Origin: Isoetes taiwanensis
Taxonomy: Eukaryota; Streptophyta; Lycopodiopsida; Isoetales; Isoetaceae
Direction of reading: 5' to 3'
Assembly (NCBI GenBank): GCA_021234155.1
Contig: JAJEKV010000023.1
Location: 9,803,141-9,867,140 of the forward strand
Length of the DNA stretch: 64,000 bases
Shown here: piece after piece, positions 1-11,576 of the stretch
Layout: the number at the start of each line of letters is the position of its first letter
How positions within the stretch are numbered: position 1 is the first letter of the stretch
Notes under the pieces: model-generated
Database searches by the model: none
Told to the model about the DNA's origin: nothing
What the model saw: the letters and a program-made list of their open reading frames with translations, nothing else
Translations under genes and position numbers: made by a program

Positions 1-2
1 TG

Positions 3-2132
3 CTACCACGGCAAATACCTCCACTAGAGCCTCACCTTGCGCCACACTTAGAAACAACAAACCAAATAATCTCCCAACAAAGACAAGCAGGCGTCCCCTC
101 GCTCCCAGCCACCTCAACAACACATACAACCAATACCCAGCACCCAAATACAGGCTCTTGCAGAGCAGCAAGACGCGCTGCTCGAAACCAAGCAATAGCC
201 TCAATGCCTTCGACATCAAACGACCCACCACCACATGAACTACTACCATACGAAATAGCTTCACAAATCACATATCAGGGACTGCCACCGTTCCAAACAC
301 CAGAACGCACTACTACGCCACCTCAAACTACCACACATCATGAGCCGCACACCCAGAGAAACATAACAATGAGAGAACTAAGAGCGACTGCTAGATCAAT
401 CCGACCTGCTGCACCAGCTGAAACCAGCAGACCACTGGACATTCAACTACCACCACCTCTGCGCAAAATAGCATGGACCACAAACATTCCCACCGTGCAT
501 GATCTTGGGACCATGAACAAAGTTTGCTCTGACTGTCACGCTCTCTTATGGCCATCAGAGCAGCCACCTAAATGTTGCTCTTCTGGTAAAGTTAACTTAC
601 CACTTATGCCACCACCACCACCATTGCTGATGCACCTATACGCAACAGCTAACCCAACATCCACAGAATTCCGACAAAACATTAGAAAATACAATAATGC
701 TTTGGCTTTCGGATCTCTAGCAATCAAGACTGACCACCGAATCACAAATGCTCCAGGAGGACCATACACACTCAGGGTTAATGGCAGAATGTCACACATA
801 ATGGGCGCACTACAACCAGACCCAGACCGACAGCCAATTTATGCCCAAATATACATTCTAGACAATGCAGAACAGCAGCTAGATAGAAGACAGGAATATG
901 TGACTGCGCTTAGAAGAGATACACTTAGAGAACTTCAACAGATTATCACATTGAACAATCCATTTGCACGCGCTATCCATAACACAGCAGAACTTATTCG
1001 AATCTATCCAGCTATCGATATTAGACTATGCATCCAGACACCAACCACCACAAACACAAGAAACAGACAATACAACGCACCTACGTCTGACGAAATTGCG
1101 GTCCTCATGCCTAATGACCCAGAGCCAACACAGGGACATCAAAACATCATCCTTCACTCAAGAGATGGAAGCCTGCAATCAATAAATGAATGCCATTCAT
1201 CGTACGATCCATTGCATTTCGTACTAATATTTCCCTATGGAACCGACGGTTGGCATATTGGTATCCCGCAGAGAATAATCGAACAAAACCAGAGGGAAAA
1301 AAATGTCACAGCATTGCAATTCTATAGCTACCACTTGCACCTCCGTCCAAATCACACTTCTCCAAGCCACTGCGCAGGGCGACTATTTCAAGAATATATA
1401 TGCACTGCATTCGCAAAGATAGAACAAGCACGCCTTAACTATGTTAGAATGAATCAGCAAATATTCAGATCTGAGATACGGCAGGGCATAGAGGATGCAA
1501 TTGGGCGACCTGCAGCAACAGCATCAAACATAGGAAGACGTATCATTTTGCCATCAAGCCATACCGGTTCACCAAGAAACACAAACCAGCTATACCACGA
1601 TGCTATAGCAATTGTACGAACTTTAGGCAAACCAGACTATTTCATAACCATGACTGCGAATCCAAACTGGATAGAAATCACAAGAGAGCTACTACAAAAA
1701 CAAACACCATCTGATCGTCCAGACCTCATAGCACGTGTCTTCCAAATGAAGCTAAAAGAACTATTAGACCTCATAATAAAGAAGGAGATCCTTGGCGCGA
1801 TTATAGGAAAGATCTACGTGATAGAGTTCCAAAAACGAGGCCTACCACATGCACACGAACTCTTGATGGTCCACCATAATGACAAACCACAGACCCCTGC
1901 AGATTTTGATAAAATAGTCTCAGCAGAACTTCCAGACCCACAAACAGAGCCACAACTATATGCGATTGTCACAACTAGCATGATACATGGCCCATGTGGA
2001 CTTTTAAACCCACAATCCCCATGCATGAAAGACGGAAGATGCACAAAACAATACCCAAAGGAATTCCAAGAAGAAACTACAATACATGGCGGAAAAGTAA
2101 AGTATGCGCAACGGAAATCGTATAGACAATAG
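3..2132 (+). CDS. Helitron Rep/helicase, N-terminal part (HUH nuclease), 5' partial
   Basis: This is the N-terminal half of the Helitron replication initiator, which nicks and joins DNA in rolling-circle transposition. The frame is open from base 3; the first Met is at 204, but coding probably starts upstream. A cysteine-rich zinc-finger-like stretch (CSDCHALLW...CCSSGKV) lies at about 515-590. Rep motif 1 is seen in GKPDYFITMTANPNW (about 1627-1670). The metal-binding HUH motif is GLPHAH (about 1840-1857), preceded by YVIEFQKR. The frame ends at TAG 2130-2132, just before the catalytic tyrosine motif, which continues in another frame from 2104. A one-base indel near 2105-2130 therefore splits the protein. 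Confidence 0.9.
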   Translation, partial: LPRQIPPLEPHLAPHLETTNQIISQQRQAGVPSLPATSTTHTTNTQHPNTGSCRAARRAARNQAIASMPSTSNDPPPHELLPYEIASQITYQGLPPFQTPERTTTPPQTTTHHEPHTQRNITMRELRATARSIRPAAPAETSRPLDIQLPPPLRKIAWTTNIPTVHDLGTMNKVCSDCHALLWPSEQPPKCCSSGKVNLPLMPPPPPLLMHLYATANPTSTEFRQNIRKYNNALAFGSLAIKTDHRITNAPGGPYTLRVNGRMSHIMGALQPDPDRQPIYAQIYILDNAEQQLDRRQEYVTALRRDTLRELQQIITLNNPFARAIHNTAELIRIYPAIDIRLCIQTPTTTNTRNRQYNAPTSDEIAVLMPNDPEPTQGHQNIILHSRDGSLQSINECHSSYDPLHFVLIFPYGTDGWHIGIPQRIIEQNQREKNVTALQFYSYHLHLRPNHTSPSHCAGRLFQEYICTAFAKIEQARLNYVRMNQQIFRSEIRQGIEDAIGRPAATASNIGRRIILPSSHTGSPRNTNQLYHDAIAIVRTLGKPDYFITMTANPNWIEITRELLQKQTPSDRPDLIARVFQMKLKELLDLIIKKEILGAIIGKIYVIEFQKRGLPHAHELLMVHHNDKPQTPADFDKIVSAELPDPQTEPQLYAIVTTSMIHGPCGLLNPQSPCMKDGRCTKQYPKEFQEETTIHGGKVKYAQRKSYRQ

Positions 2133-4638
2133 ATGGGTTGTGCCGCACAACAAATGGCTCTCCACACATTTCAACTGCCATATCAATGTTGAAATATGTG
2201 CCCATATCAAATCAGTCAAATATCTTTACAAATATATATACAAAGGACCAGATATGATCTCGGCAACACTAGAATACCAGAATCTACCAATCAGCAGCAC
2301 ACCCTCCGGAGCAAATCAGGACGAAATTGCACACTACCTAAATGCGAGATACTTCTCCGCAATAGAAGCATGCTGGAGAATCCTATCCTATGACTTACAA
2401 GAACAAGAGCCACATGTCATAAGACTAGCAGTGCATCTACCAAATCAAAATGTCCTTCATTTCAGAGACGACGATGACCTAAACAATGCGCACCAACGAG
2501 GCGCCCACACAACGCTCACAAGGTACTTCGAAATGAATGCTGTACATGAGCATGCACGTCAATTCCTATACCAAGACTTCCCTGCATCTTACACTTGGCA
2601 AAAAGCTAACAAGACATGGACAATCAGACAAAACCACCAACGCATGCCAACAATTGGACGCATGTACTTTGCCAACCCAAATGAAGGAGAAAGATATTAC
2701 TTGCGGCTCCTGCTAGCTAATGTACGAGGTGCCACAAGTTTTGAGGACCTTCGTACAGTGAATAACACACTGCACCCTACATTCAAAGATGCATGCACTG
2801 CATTGATGCTTCTAAGCGATGACATAGACGCATTGCAAACCCTACTAGAAGCTTCGACATGGAAAATGCCAGCTGAATTGAGGCAACTCTTTGCAACACT
2901 ATTAATCCTCAACCGACCAACAAACCCAATGGAACTATGGACTGCCATGGAATACCATCTCGCAGAAGACTATCAACAACAACAAAATATCAGAACAACA
3001 GCCACAACAAACGAAATATCGCCGTATGCAAGACAGCATGCATTACATGATGTTGAACAACATATGAACAGTGCAGGCCAATCCTTGCAGCAGTTTGGCT
3101 TCCCAGACATGCAACCACAGCCATCTTCAAATAACCTCATCTTTGAAGAAACACAACACGAGACCCAAGACCCCAATGACATTGAAAGAGCCGTCCAACT
3201 CCTCAATGTTGAGCAACTCCTGGCATTCCATGACATCATAGCGGACATAAATGCAACTACATCTCATCCACATTTCGTCTATGGAGCAGGAGGCACCGGA
3301 AAAACTTTCTTATACAATACCCTGCTTAGCCACACCCGAAGCCAAGGAAAAATCGCCCTTGCACTCGCATCTTCCGGCATAGCATCTGTACTACTGAATG
3401 GAGGTAGAACAGCCCACTCTCGATTCAAAATCCCGCTGGAACTTCATGAGAACTCAACATGCAACATACCAAGGCAATCCGAAACAGCTACACTTTTGAG
3501 AGCCACTCACCTTATAGTATGGGATGAAGCCCCAATGGCACACGAACATGCATTTGAGGCGCTCGATAGAACACTACGAGACATCACAGAAAAAGACACA
3601 CTCTTCGGAGGAATCACAGTCGTCCTTGGAGGAGACTTCAAGCAATTACTACCTGTAGTCCCACATGGTACTAGACCAGAGATTGTTAACGCAGCCATCA
3701 ACAAATCATACATATGGAGTCATATTACAGTGCACCACCTCACGACTAATATGCGAGCACGCCAATCCCACGCAACTCAAACTGACCAAGAAATCATGGA
3801 CTTTTCAGACTGGCTACAAAGAATTGGACAAGGCCGAGAACAAACGTACCCAGAAAGAGGTAACAACATCATCAAACTCCCGACCAATATGTGTATACCA
3901 ACACAAAACCATATGGACCTCATCAATACAACATTCGCAGGAATTCGAGATAATACAAACAGCAGAAACTTCTGGAGCACAAACTTCTGGACAGAACGAG
4001 CCATCTTGACACCACTAAATGAGCATGTGGACGAGATCAACAACATCATCACAGATTTATTCCCAGGTCAACCAAAGGCATACCTCAGTGCAGATAGAAT
4101 AATCGACGAGGACAATCAGCAACTCTATCCAGCAGAGTTTCTAAACACACAAACCACAAGCGGTATGCCACCACATAAACTGACACTAAAGATCGGCATG
4201 ATCATTATGCTACTCAGAACCACCTCAACAAAGCTAGGTATGTACAATGGAACTAGATTGATGATTCGTGGAATGGGCGAAAGAATCCTAGACACAGAGA
4301 TAGTCACTGGAAAAAACATAGGCCAAAGAGTCTTCATACCAAGAATACCACTCACACCCGGGACTGCACAGCTGCCATTTCAATTTGAAAGAACACAGTT
4401 CCCAATCAGACCAGCATTTGCAATGACGATAAATAAAGCACAGGGCCAAACATTAAAACAACTAGGACTGTACCTACCAAGACCTGTCTTTGCACATGGA
4501 CAGCTCTACGTCGCACTTTCAAGAGCACGTAGGCAGCAGGATATCAAAGTGCTTATTATTGACCAGCAAGGCGAATCACTCAATGACAATGGAATAGCAA
4601 CGTACACAGCTAACGTCGTATACACGGAGGCCCTCTGA
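2104..4638 (+). CDS. Helitron Rep C-terminal part with Pif1-like helicase
   Basis: This frame continues the Rep protein after the frameshift. The start (DNRWVVPHNKW) is the conserved stretch before Rep motif 3, and the catalytic tyrosines are in KYLYKYIYKG (residues 39-48). After a spacer comes a superfamily 1B Pif1-type helicase. Walker A is YGAGGTGKT (about residues 393-401), Walker B is IVWDEAP (about 471-477), and FGGITVVLGGDFKQLLPV and the C-terminal INKAQGQTL...QLYVALSRAR motifs follow. The helicase would unwind the displaced strand during transposition. The Met at 2104 is only the first Met after the frameshift and not a real start. The helicase half looks intact to its stop. Confidence 0.92.
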   Translation: MRNGNRIDNRWVVPHNKWLSTHFNCHINVEICAHIKSVKYLYKYIYKGPDMISATLEYQNLPISSTPSGANQDEIAHYLNARYFSAIEACWRILSYDLQEQEPHVIRLAVHLPNQNVLHFRDDDDLNNAHQRGAHTTLTRYFEMNAVHEHARQFLYQDFPASYTWQKANKTWTIRQNHQRMPTIGRMYFANPNEGERYYLRLLLANVRGATSFEDLRTVNNTLHPTFKDACTALMLLSDDIDALQTLLEASTWKMPAELRQLFATLLILNRPTNPMELWTAMEYHLAEDYQQQQNIRTTATTNEISPYARQHALHDVEQHMNSAGQSLQQFGFPDMQPQPSSNNLIFEETQHETQDPNDIERAVQLLNVEQLLAFHDIIADINATTSHPHFVYGAGGTGKTFLYNTLLSHTRSQGKIALALASSGIASVLLNGGRTAHSRFKIPLELHENSTCNIPRQSETATLLRATHLIVWDEAPMAHEHAFEALDRTLRDITEKDTLFGGITVVLGGDFKQLLPVVPHGTRPEIVNAAINKSYIWSHITVHHLTTNMRARQSHATQTDQEIMDFSDWLQRIGQGREQTYPERGNNIIKLPTNMCIPTQNHMDLINTTFAGIRDNTNSRNFWSTNFWTERAILTPLNEHVDEINNIITDLFPGQPKAYLSADRIIDEDNQQLYPAEFLNTQTTSGMPPHKLTLKIGMIIMLLRTTSTKLGMYNGTRLMIRGMGERILDTEIVTGKNIGQRVFIPRIPLTPGTAQLPFQFERTQFPIRPAFAMTINKAQGQTLKQLGLYLPRPVFAHGQLYVALSRARRQQDIKVLIIDQQGESLNDNGIATYTANVVYTEAL

Positions 4639-7600
4639 ACTCAATCGACCCCCCCCAGGTATTCCTTTCCTCCCAACATCAACACGCTTCTTACATAACA
4701 TTCCCATCGTTCTCTCATTTCTCTGCAGCAAACAGAGCAGCTTCTTAGGTGCATCCAATTCTGCAACTTTCGACACCACTAAACGTGACATTGTCGCCAA
4801 CCTCGGATAAACAACAAACGTTTCATTTGCGGCAGTTACAAAGTTGCAGACAGCAGATTCACAAGCCTCCATGTTCTTCCACATCTCAAACTTCTTGCTT
4901 CAGATACAAACACAGGCACATCAACTCTTCTCTTTCAGTTGTCTTTCTTACTATCTTCCTTTGGAATTTCATTATTATTATCATGCCAATTATTACTGAC
5001 TCAAAGAACTTCACACGTTATGATTCTCAAGGTGTTGTATCTTTTAACAGAACGATTACCTCCTCAATAATTTCAAGGCCCCCAGTCTATCTTCTACACC
5101 AAGCACCCAATAACTACCAGGTATTGGTTTCTCCAGATTCCAGCAGCCCAGTCTTGCTAAACATTTCCGACAACAATCCTCAGTGCAAAGCTGAAATGAT
5201 TGGAGGTTAGTTTTTCTTCTATGAAGGCTGGAACAACATTTTGCAGTTCTGATTTTCATTCAAGAGCACAAGAAGATGTTTCATTTGATTTTTGCCTGTC
5301 TCTCCATTTACAACAAAAGTCTAGGTAAACAGGTTTTGAATTATGACATCCATGCATCCATGAGTCGTTGACAATATGGTTGAATGCTGGAATGAACCAT
5401 TGATTAAACACTTCTCCTTTCCAACTACGGTGCTTACATATGGTAGTACAATACTCTCAAACAAGTGAGTTAAATAACATGTCATGTTGTTGTGATTATA
5501 TATTCAATATGGACTAAAACCAGAAATAATAATTTGGGATTGGTTGAAGAGCAGCCTTGAACTTTGCGGCTGTCTGTCACACTGCAGTTCAGCCACAGGG
5601 CAGCTAGCAACTCTATATCTCCTTAGTTCCAGGTTAGTAATGACGCTCTTAATGTGCCAATGTGTCTAGAATTGATTTAAGCTTGATTTGTTACCTGGAA
5701 TAATATATTAGCTGTTAAAAAAGTGTGGCTTAAAGCTTGAACTATGAAATCTCTGCTATTGTAGGATATTATATATATCGAACAAGTTGAGACATTATGA
5801 TATAGTCCATAGTCTAGGCGTACTGCAATGTTAACAGCATGCCATTTCATAGGAATGCAAATGCTTAACTACAAAATTCTTTATGCGGGTACAGAGTTGC
5901 AAACAGCAGACAACAACTCTTCTCTTTCAATTGTTTTTCTTACTATCTTCCTTTGGAACTTCATTCTTATTATCATGCTCGATTATTACTGACTCGAAGA
6001 ACTTCACAGGTTGTGATTCTGAAGGTGCTGTATCTTTTAACAGACAACAATGACAGCACCAAACACGATGTATCTGATCAAATATTCATTCGCCGACCAG
6101 AATTTCAAGGCCCCCAGCCTATCAACCACAGGCCATCAAGTTCTATCCATTTCTGCATATCCTCAACAAAAGAATGACAACTTCAACACCTCTTCAGGTA
6201 ATACAACACAAACCTAGCCTACATTCAGATCTTATTGCTGGAAATACCAGGCTTCCCAGAATTGTAACTTAAATATGTAGATCCATTTCTAAGTCAAACA
6301 TGTATGTCCTGCAAGGGGACATAGTTTAAGTTTGCTAGATCTGGGCTTTACTCATTCATTTATTTATAATTGGTACATCGTACAGACCATACAACAAACG
6401 ATTCGCCATGGCAAGGCACCAAGCACGTTGTATGCAAGCATACCAACGTTTATGCCAATTCAACGTTTATGTCCAGAGAATAAGCAGCAACGTCGCAATT
6501 TCAGGTTCCACTAGGGGGAACCTCAATGGTAACGACCATTGAGATGATGTACAAAACTATTGATCAGCCTTGAACGCTTTATAACCATCCGAACTCAATC
6601 AGGTACAATGGAGCATATTCGTCACTTCATATCTTCACTTTCACCATAGATTGTTTGTCGCTATCATTACTGTTCACTGAGATAAGGTTATCTTTTCTTT
6701 CCAGTTCAAAGCTGCAGATGAAATCCTTAGAAGGAACATCAACATCACAATTGTGGGAACCATGCGTATGGTAAGAAATACAATGCATAGAATTTCCACG
6801 TTAAATGACTGCGCAATGACTGCCCATTATTTCTTTGCTTTTGCAGTTTATATGCAGATGGTTTAGCATTCTTGCTACAGGTGGTTCTGCTACTCTCTCT
6901 GCTCATTCCATAGAAGATCCTCATGTAGCAGTCACATGAAAATTATGTTGGTGTCTTGCATTATCTTCAGCAGCTCAGTTTATTCGATAGTTTGTGTACC
7001 CACATGCATCAAAGTTCCAGCTTAAATGACTGCGCATAATTTGCTTGCTTTTCCAGTATCTAGGCGTCTTCTGTGGAGCAAAAGAATTTCTAGCTTAAAC
7101 GATTTAGTCATTATTTGTATGCTTCTGCAGGTCATATCCAGATGCGTCATATGCATGCACCATCTTCAACTACACCTACATACTATTTCATATTGTATAA
7201 TTCATTTCCATACTATATCTGCATACGACGAACCTGATATTCTACCTCATTCACATGTCGTATTATGCATCCGTAACGTTCTGCTTCAATATAAATTAGC
7301 AAAACTGCACATTGCTATTGTTAATCCACGAACTACACAGATCCTTACTAAACCTTTGTATACAACCATGTCCTATTCAAAGCTGTAGTCACTTTTAGCA
7401 AGCTTTATTAATGTCTCCAATGTTCTGGCATAAACATTAATCCATTACAAACATTACTCCATTCGAGTTCAAATAAGCACTACAATCCAACTTCGCCTTA
7501 AATCAACCAACTCCATACTTCTTTCCCTCTCAAAACATTATCAAAACCACGGCCAATCAATAACCTTCATACCATTCATATCATCACCCTAATATCGTCA

Positions 7601-7696
7601 AAACAAAACAATCGTCAGCAATTCATACATAATCCAACAAAATACATTCATTGTTCTACCCGACCATCACCCGATTATCTCTTCAAATCTAGAAAA
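4639..7696 (+). other. Non-coding 3' region of the Helitron
   Basis: About 3 kb between the helicase stop and the terminal hairpin. No ORF here resembles an RPA-like or other known Helitron accessory protein. It contains a diverged direct duplication (4922-5094 and 5914-6124). Three short related segments at about 6790-6860, 7010-7060 and 7085-7140 share TTAAATGACTGCGCA-like and TTGCTTTTGCAG-like cores. It may include captured host intron or gene pieces, but none could be identified. Confidence 0.6.
4922..6124 (+). repeat. Diverged direct duplication inside the Helitron
   Basis: The segment at 4922-5094 recurs at 5914-6124. Both copies start with CAACTCTTCTCTTTCA, share the block around TTCTTACTATCTTCCTTTGGAA, and end with TTTCAAGGCCCCCAG. 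Copy 2 has about 35 extra bases before the final block. Sequence just upstream is also related (AGTTGCAGACAGCAGA near 4842; AGTTGCAAACAGCAGA near 5894), so the duplicated unit is probably about 1 kb long. Confidence 0.7.
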
Positions 7697-7724
7697 GCCC
7701 GGCAACGCCGGGCACCATAACTAG
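7697..7724 (+). other. Helitron 3' terminus: hairpin plus CTAG
   Basis: A perfect 7-bp stem with 3-base loop (GCCCGGC-AAC-GCCGGGC, 7697-7713) is followed by seven bases and CTAG (7721-7724), then T. This is the classical Helitron termination signal. It fixes the right edge of the element. Confidence 0.9.
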
Positions 7725-8507
7725 TTTCATTTAAAATTGCAATTGTGACTTATGCTTATGATTGTTAGGTTCGGCTTTGCATCGTCATTAACGTGTAAAT
7801 AGATCCGATATTTAGAGAAATATCAAAAGCTTTTAATATTTGGAACTAGAGGCCATCTTTGCATTTGATGTGCAGTCTTAAGAATCAACGTTGCTATTCC
7901 CCTACTCAACAAACATATTTGGAGATGTACACCCTCTCTAAATTCCACTCTATACCAACATTGAGTTATATGTGAAATCTTAGCCATAATTTTTTTCATG
8001 TATAACCAACAAACAAATTAAACAAACACTTCTTTGGGTATTTTTACATCCTTACCTACTAACATGTAGCTAGAGCCCACCCATAGGGCATTATTGGGAA
8101 AATCACAACATACAAATTTGCAAGGCATGAATGGTATTCATGTTCTTTTATGCACGATATAGCAGGTCATTTGGTCATAGCTATGTAGGACTACTTTGCT
8201 ATCGAGGTCGTGCCAAATGAATGTCAACTTAAATTTTAAAGTTCACTATACAAAGCCAAACCTTCTCTCTAATAGGTATTACGTAGTAAATGTCAACTTA
8301 AAAGTTCGCAATACAAAGCCAAACCTTCTCTCTAAATAGGTATTAGATGCTAAATTTCAACTTAAAATGTAATCTCCAATAGGTTTTAGGCAGTATCATC
8401 TGGTAACTTCCTGTTTCAACCACATCATGTACCTTTCAATATCTAATTTATTTCGCATTAACTTATATTCATACCTATGCCCGGCAACGCCGGGCACCCG
8501 TTACTAG
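7725..8507 (+). mobile_element. Second Helitron 3' end (non-autonomous or nested copy)
   Basis: A second 17-bp hairpin identical to the first (8479-8495) is followed by ACCCGTTA and CTAG (8504-8507), then T. The 783 bp between the two termini have no coding sequence. Either a non-autonomous Helitron ends here, or the first Helitron inserted inside an older one of the same family. The 5' end of the second element was not found. Confidence 0.65.
8219..8395 (+). repeat. Short tandem repeat, about 68-bp unit
   Basis: Two good copies and one partial copy of a unit containing ATGTCAACTTAAA, ACAAAGCCAAACCTTCTCTC and AATAGGTATTA. It lies between the two Helitron 3' ends and has no coding potential. 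Confidence 0.65.
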
Positions 8508-10070
8508 TAGTGATTAAGTCTATAACCAAACAGTTTCATCAATTTATGAAGTCCTATCAAAAGCTGACAAAGGGTTGCATGCTATCATGTAAGTAACATT
8601 AAGATGAGAGCCATATCAGACAATGGAAGTAGCATTAAAATCAGAGCCAAGATGGTTAATTGGAGATTTATCTATATAATGGATCTACCTCAAATCTCGG
8701 CTCTAAGCTCTGCCCAGCGAAACCTCTGCTCCAGCGAAAGCTCCAAGCTTTGTACAGTCTGCCAAAACTCCAAATTGCACACAGAGTTTTAGATTAAACA
8801 TATTTTAATTTTCTCAGTTTTTTAAACAGATCAAGGTATGTGAGGCAAAGCAGTGCAAGATTAGAGGCAGAAATCCAAGTTTTGAGGTTAGGAAATCTAA
8901 GCTATGAGCAATATTGTAATAGGAAATATGATGCCAGGAAGAAGAAAAAGATTGTACCGTGAGCTTCGTTTGCTTCACGATTCCTCTGCTTTAGTGGCTC
9001 CGACGTCTCTGTTGATAGAAACCATGTGCGGGAATGCCATAAATAGGTAAACCGACTAACCAAAAGCTGTAGATAGATCTTGCCCGTTAACCCAAAAAAA
9101 ATGCAAAGAACTCACTCTCAGCAAAAAGTTACCTGTTTCACGGCGACTCCTCTGTTTCAGCAACGGCTCTTGCGATTTGGGGTAAGTTTTAAGAAGGATC
9201 TGCATCAGAGGAAAAAATTAGTCTGCTCTGCTTTCCCTCTCTAAAAATGCAGCAAATAAAGCAGGATATTTACATAACTTAAGGAAAGTCCAGCAAGACA
9301 AATAGAGAATCTCACGCTGGCTATGGCGATGCTTCCAGCCCTCTACTCATTCCTTTACATCAATCCAACGATTAGAAAGACTAATCGTCATTAAGAAGCC
9401 CTGAATACTTTATTCTTTAGCCATTCAAAAGCTCCCTGGATGCCGAATTTGCATGCAGGTACAACCTGTCACCATTTCGATCCGTCTCTCGACAGTTGAA
9501 GAAGAGCGATCGAATCCAAAAATAGAAACGTCCTCCAAAATCATATCACATTGAACCCCTAATTTTTGTTTTTTGATTTTTGGTTCATCAGGAAAGTTTG
9601 GCGGCGACAAAAAACACCCCAAACCTTAGGCAACCCAACCTGGGCAAAAAATACAAAAAGTTTTCGGGACCCCGGAAAAACCGAATTTAAACAATAGGAT
9701 GACTTAAGCATAATCGACAAAACTTGTGAAGCTTGCAATATTTGTAGAGCTTGGATATAAATGTAAGGTAGAGGGTAGGCTACATGAATAAATACTGAAC
9801 GTAAAAAAATAAGGTTAAGGGTAGAGTAAATTGTGCTTAGACTCGGTGTAAAAGTATGAAATCGGGTATTCTGCTTCGACAACACAGGATTGTATACATA
9901 GGGGATTTCTATGGAGGGTGAGATATATACATAGGGGTTTCTTTTGACCTGAAGCACGCACAGGCCATATCGCCTAACATAGAGGTGAACCCCAGGGGCC
10001 TACAACAACCATACCATTAACATTAAGAAAAAAATGTTGCATAATATAAATACACATTCATTACTAGTAT
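8508..10070. other. No recognisable gene
   Basis: AT-rich sequence with only short random frames on both strands. Nothing resembling a known gene, RNA or transposon end was seen. Confidence 0.5.
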
Positions 10071-10079
10071 TAAAAAAAA

Positions 10080-10142
<63 letters not shown>
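10071..10142. repeat. (A)n followed by (AC)30 microsatellite
   Basis: A run of A (10071-10083) is followed by about 30 uninterrupted AC dinucleotides to 10142. The A tract before it may be an old retroposon tail from which the microsatellite grew. Confidence 0.95.
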
Positions 10143-10144
<2 letters not shown>

Positions 10145-10960
10145 AATGGCATACTTGCTGGCATGCTCATTTCAATTATGCACAAAGAATAATAAGAAGA
10201 ATGGCACGAAACAGACAAGCCTTAGGGTCATCATCGCAAACAGGAGTGGTGCAAGTAGAAGGCATCATATATGAGATCAATCACCCATCATAGGAAAATG
10301 TTGTAGCAGCTGAAGAAGCTGAAATCAAGTTCAAGTTCAGTTAGTTCCCCCCCATCATCAGCGCAACCACCATCTCCACATGACGAAGACCTTGTTGACG
10401 TTACGTCATTGTGGTTAGTTGGATACATCAATGATATGCGCTCTTCTATGCAACACATTTGTAATGCATTGAATTCAATTGAGAACTTCATTACTGATGC
10501 ACACATACGTTTCGACATAGACCCGCGGAGGCAATTGCGTGCACAAATAAATAGGCTAACTGCCCTCTGCAGGGTATTTGATAGGCAGATCAATGAAGAT
10601 ATCTATCGCATCTTAAGTCGCTATCCTTATTGAGCTATACAAAATTGACATACTACTTTTATTTATTTCCAATTACTAAATAAATAATTTAATAAAATGT
10701 TTTTAAAACATATATAACATGATCACGTATGCTAGATATGTGTTACGTATATGATCCAGCTTGGTTAAAAGAAATGCATTCCATTATTTTGTGTGAAATA
10801 TAATGGTTTTATATTATGGTTTATGATAGATACTAGTTTTTATTTCTATGCTAGATATTATTAATTACACAATCAATATCTAGCATAATATCAATTCGTT
10901 TCTGTATAATGTAATGATTTGTGTTGAAGGCCCCGAAGGGACCAAAAAATTTTTAGGTAT
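10143..10960. other. No recognisable gene
   Basis: One 74-codon frame (10409-10633, +) and an overlapping minus frame were inspected and resemble nothing known. The rest is AT-rich, with scattered copies of a CTAGATAT(G/T)-like word. Confidence 0.45.
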
Positions 10961-11338
10961 CACACAAACCATTACATTCCACACTTAAAAATAAAATTTC
11001 CCCTTAAACCCCCTTTGGTTTGGGTGCATGTTCACAAGGGGGTGACGTAGGGCAGCAAAAGCCCCTAAAATTATATTATACATGTATAAAATCAACACCA
11101 TATAGTACTTTGCCTAAAATCTTATAGTATTTTGTGAACCTCGTTATACATTATACCAACATTTGTATAGGCATCCCCCACAAACGAGGATCTCTATGTA
11201 TGGTCTAGGTTGAGGAATAAAGGGCATATATGCTTATCCAATAGCTCTGGATGCCCGAAATCACCCCCCGTGTGAATATGCACCCAAACCAAAAGGGGGA
11301 ATTTTATTTTTAAGTGTGAAATGTAATGGTTTGTGTTA
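10961..11338. mobile_element. Foldback/MITE-like element with about 75-bp inverted arms
   Basis: The left arm (10962-11042: ACACAAACCATTACATTCCA..., then AATAAAATTTCCCC, CCAAACC in reverse, GTGCATGTTCAC) is the inverted complement of the right arm (11263-11337). The arms are close to 75 bp each around a spacer of about 220 bp with no coding capacity. This fits a MITE or foldback element of a DNA transposon family. The target duplication is unclear because the TIR edge is AT-rich and related sequence flanks it. Confidence 0.7.
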
Positions 11339-11576
11339 ATTTTTGCTTATGACTTATAATATACGGGCCGCATTGTTTTACAAAATTACAATTAGGAATG
11401 CAACATGGAAAAGCATCCATGGAAAAATTACAGTGGATTAAAATATTTGAAATTTCCAACGATAAAGTAGACTGCCTTTACACCCATGGAAACATTGTAT
11501 TGGGTTCAGATATTTAGAATCTCCAAACTATAAGTTAAGAGTATAAATCAATTTGACAGCTCTCGGTGCCCTGTAT

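Larger units (their letters stand above)
1..7724 (+). mobile_element. Autonomous Helitron, 5' end outside window
   Basis: This rolling-circle DNA transposon encodes a Rep/helicase protein (3-4638), followed by about 3 kb of non-coding DNA. It ends in a GC-rich hairpin (7697-7713) and CTAG (7721-7724) with a T after it, as Helitrons do, which insert between A and T. The reading frame is open back to the first bases of the window, so the 5' TC end and the protein N-terminus lie upstream. The coding part has one frameshift near 2105-2130, so this copy is probably inactive. The protein motifs and the terminal structure support the assignment independently. Confidence 0.92.

Noticed and set aside
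4749-5210. 153-codon plus frame after the Helitron helicase as an accessory RPA-like protein
   Set aside because: No OB-fold or zinc-finger motif, composition like random AT-rich sequence, and it overlaps a duplicated non-coding segment.
10000-10218. Minus-strand frame with a valine-cysteine repeat as a membrane protein
   Set aside because: It is the translation of the (AC)n microsatellite.
10409-10633. 74-codon plus frame as a gene
   Set aside because: No recognisable domain, overlapped by a longer minus frame, no leader or splice evidence; could not be supported.
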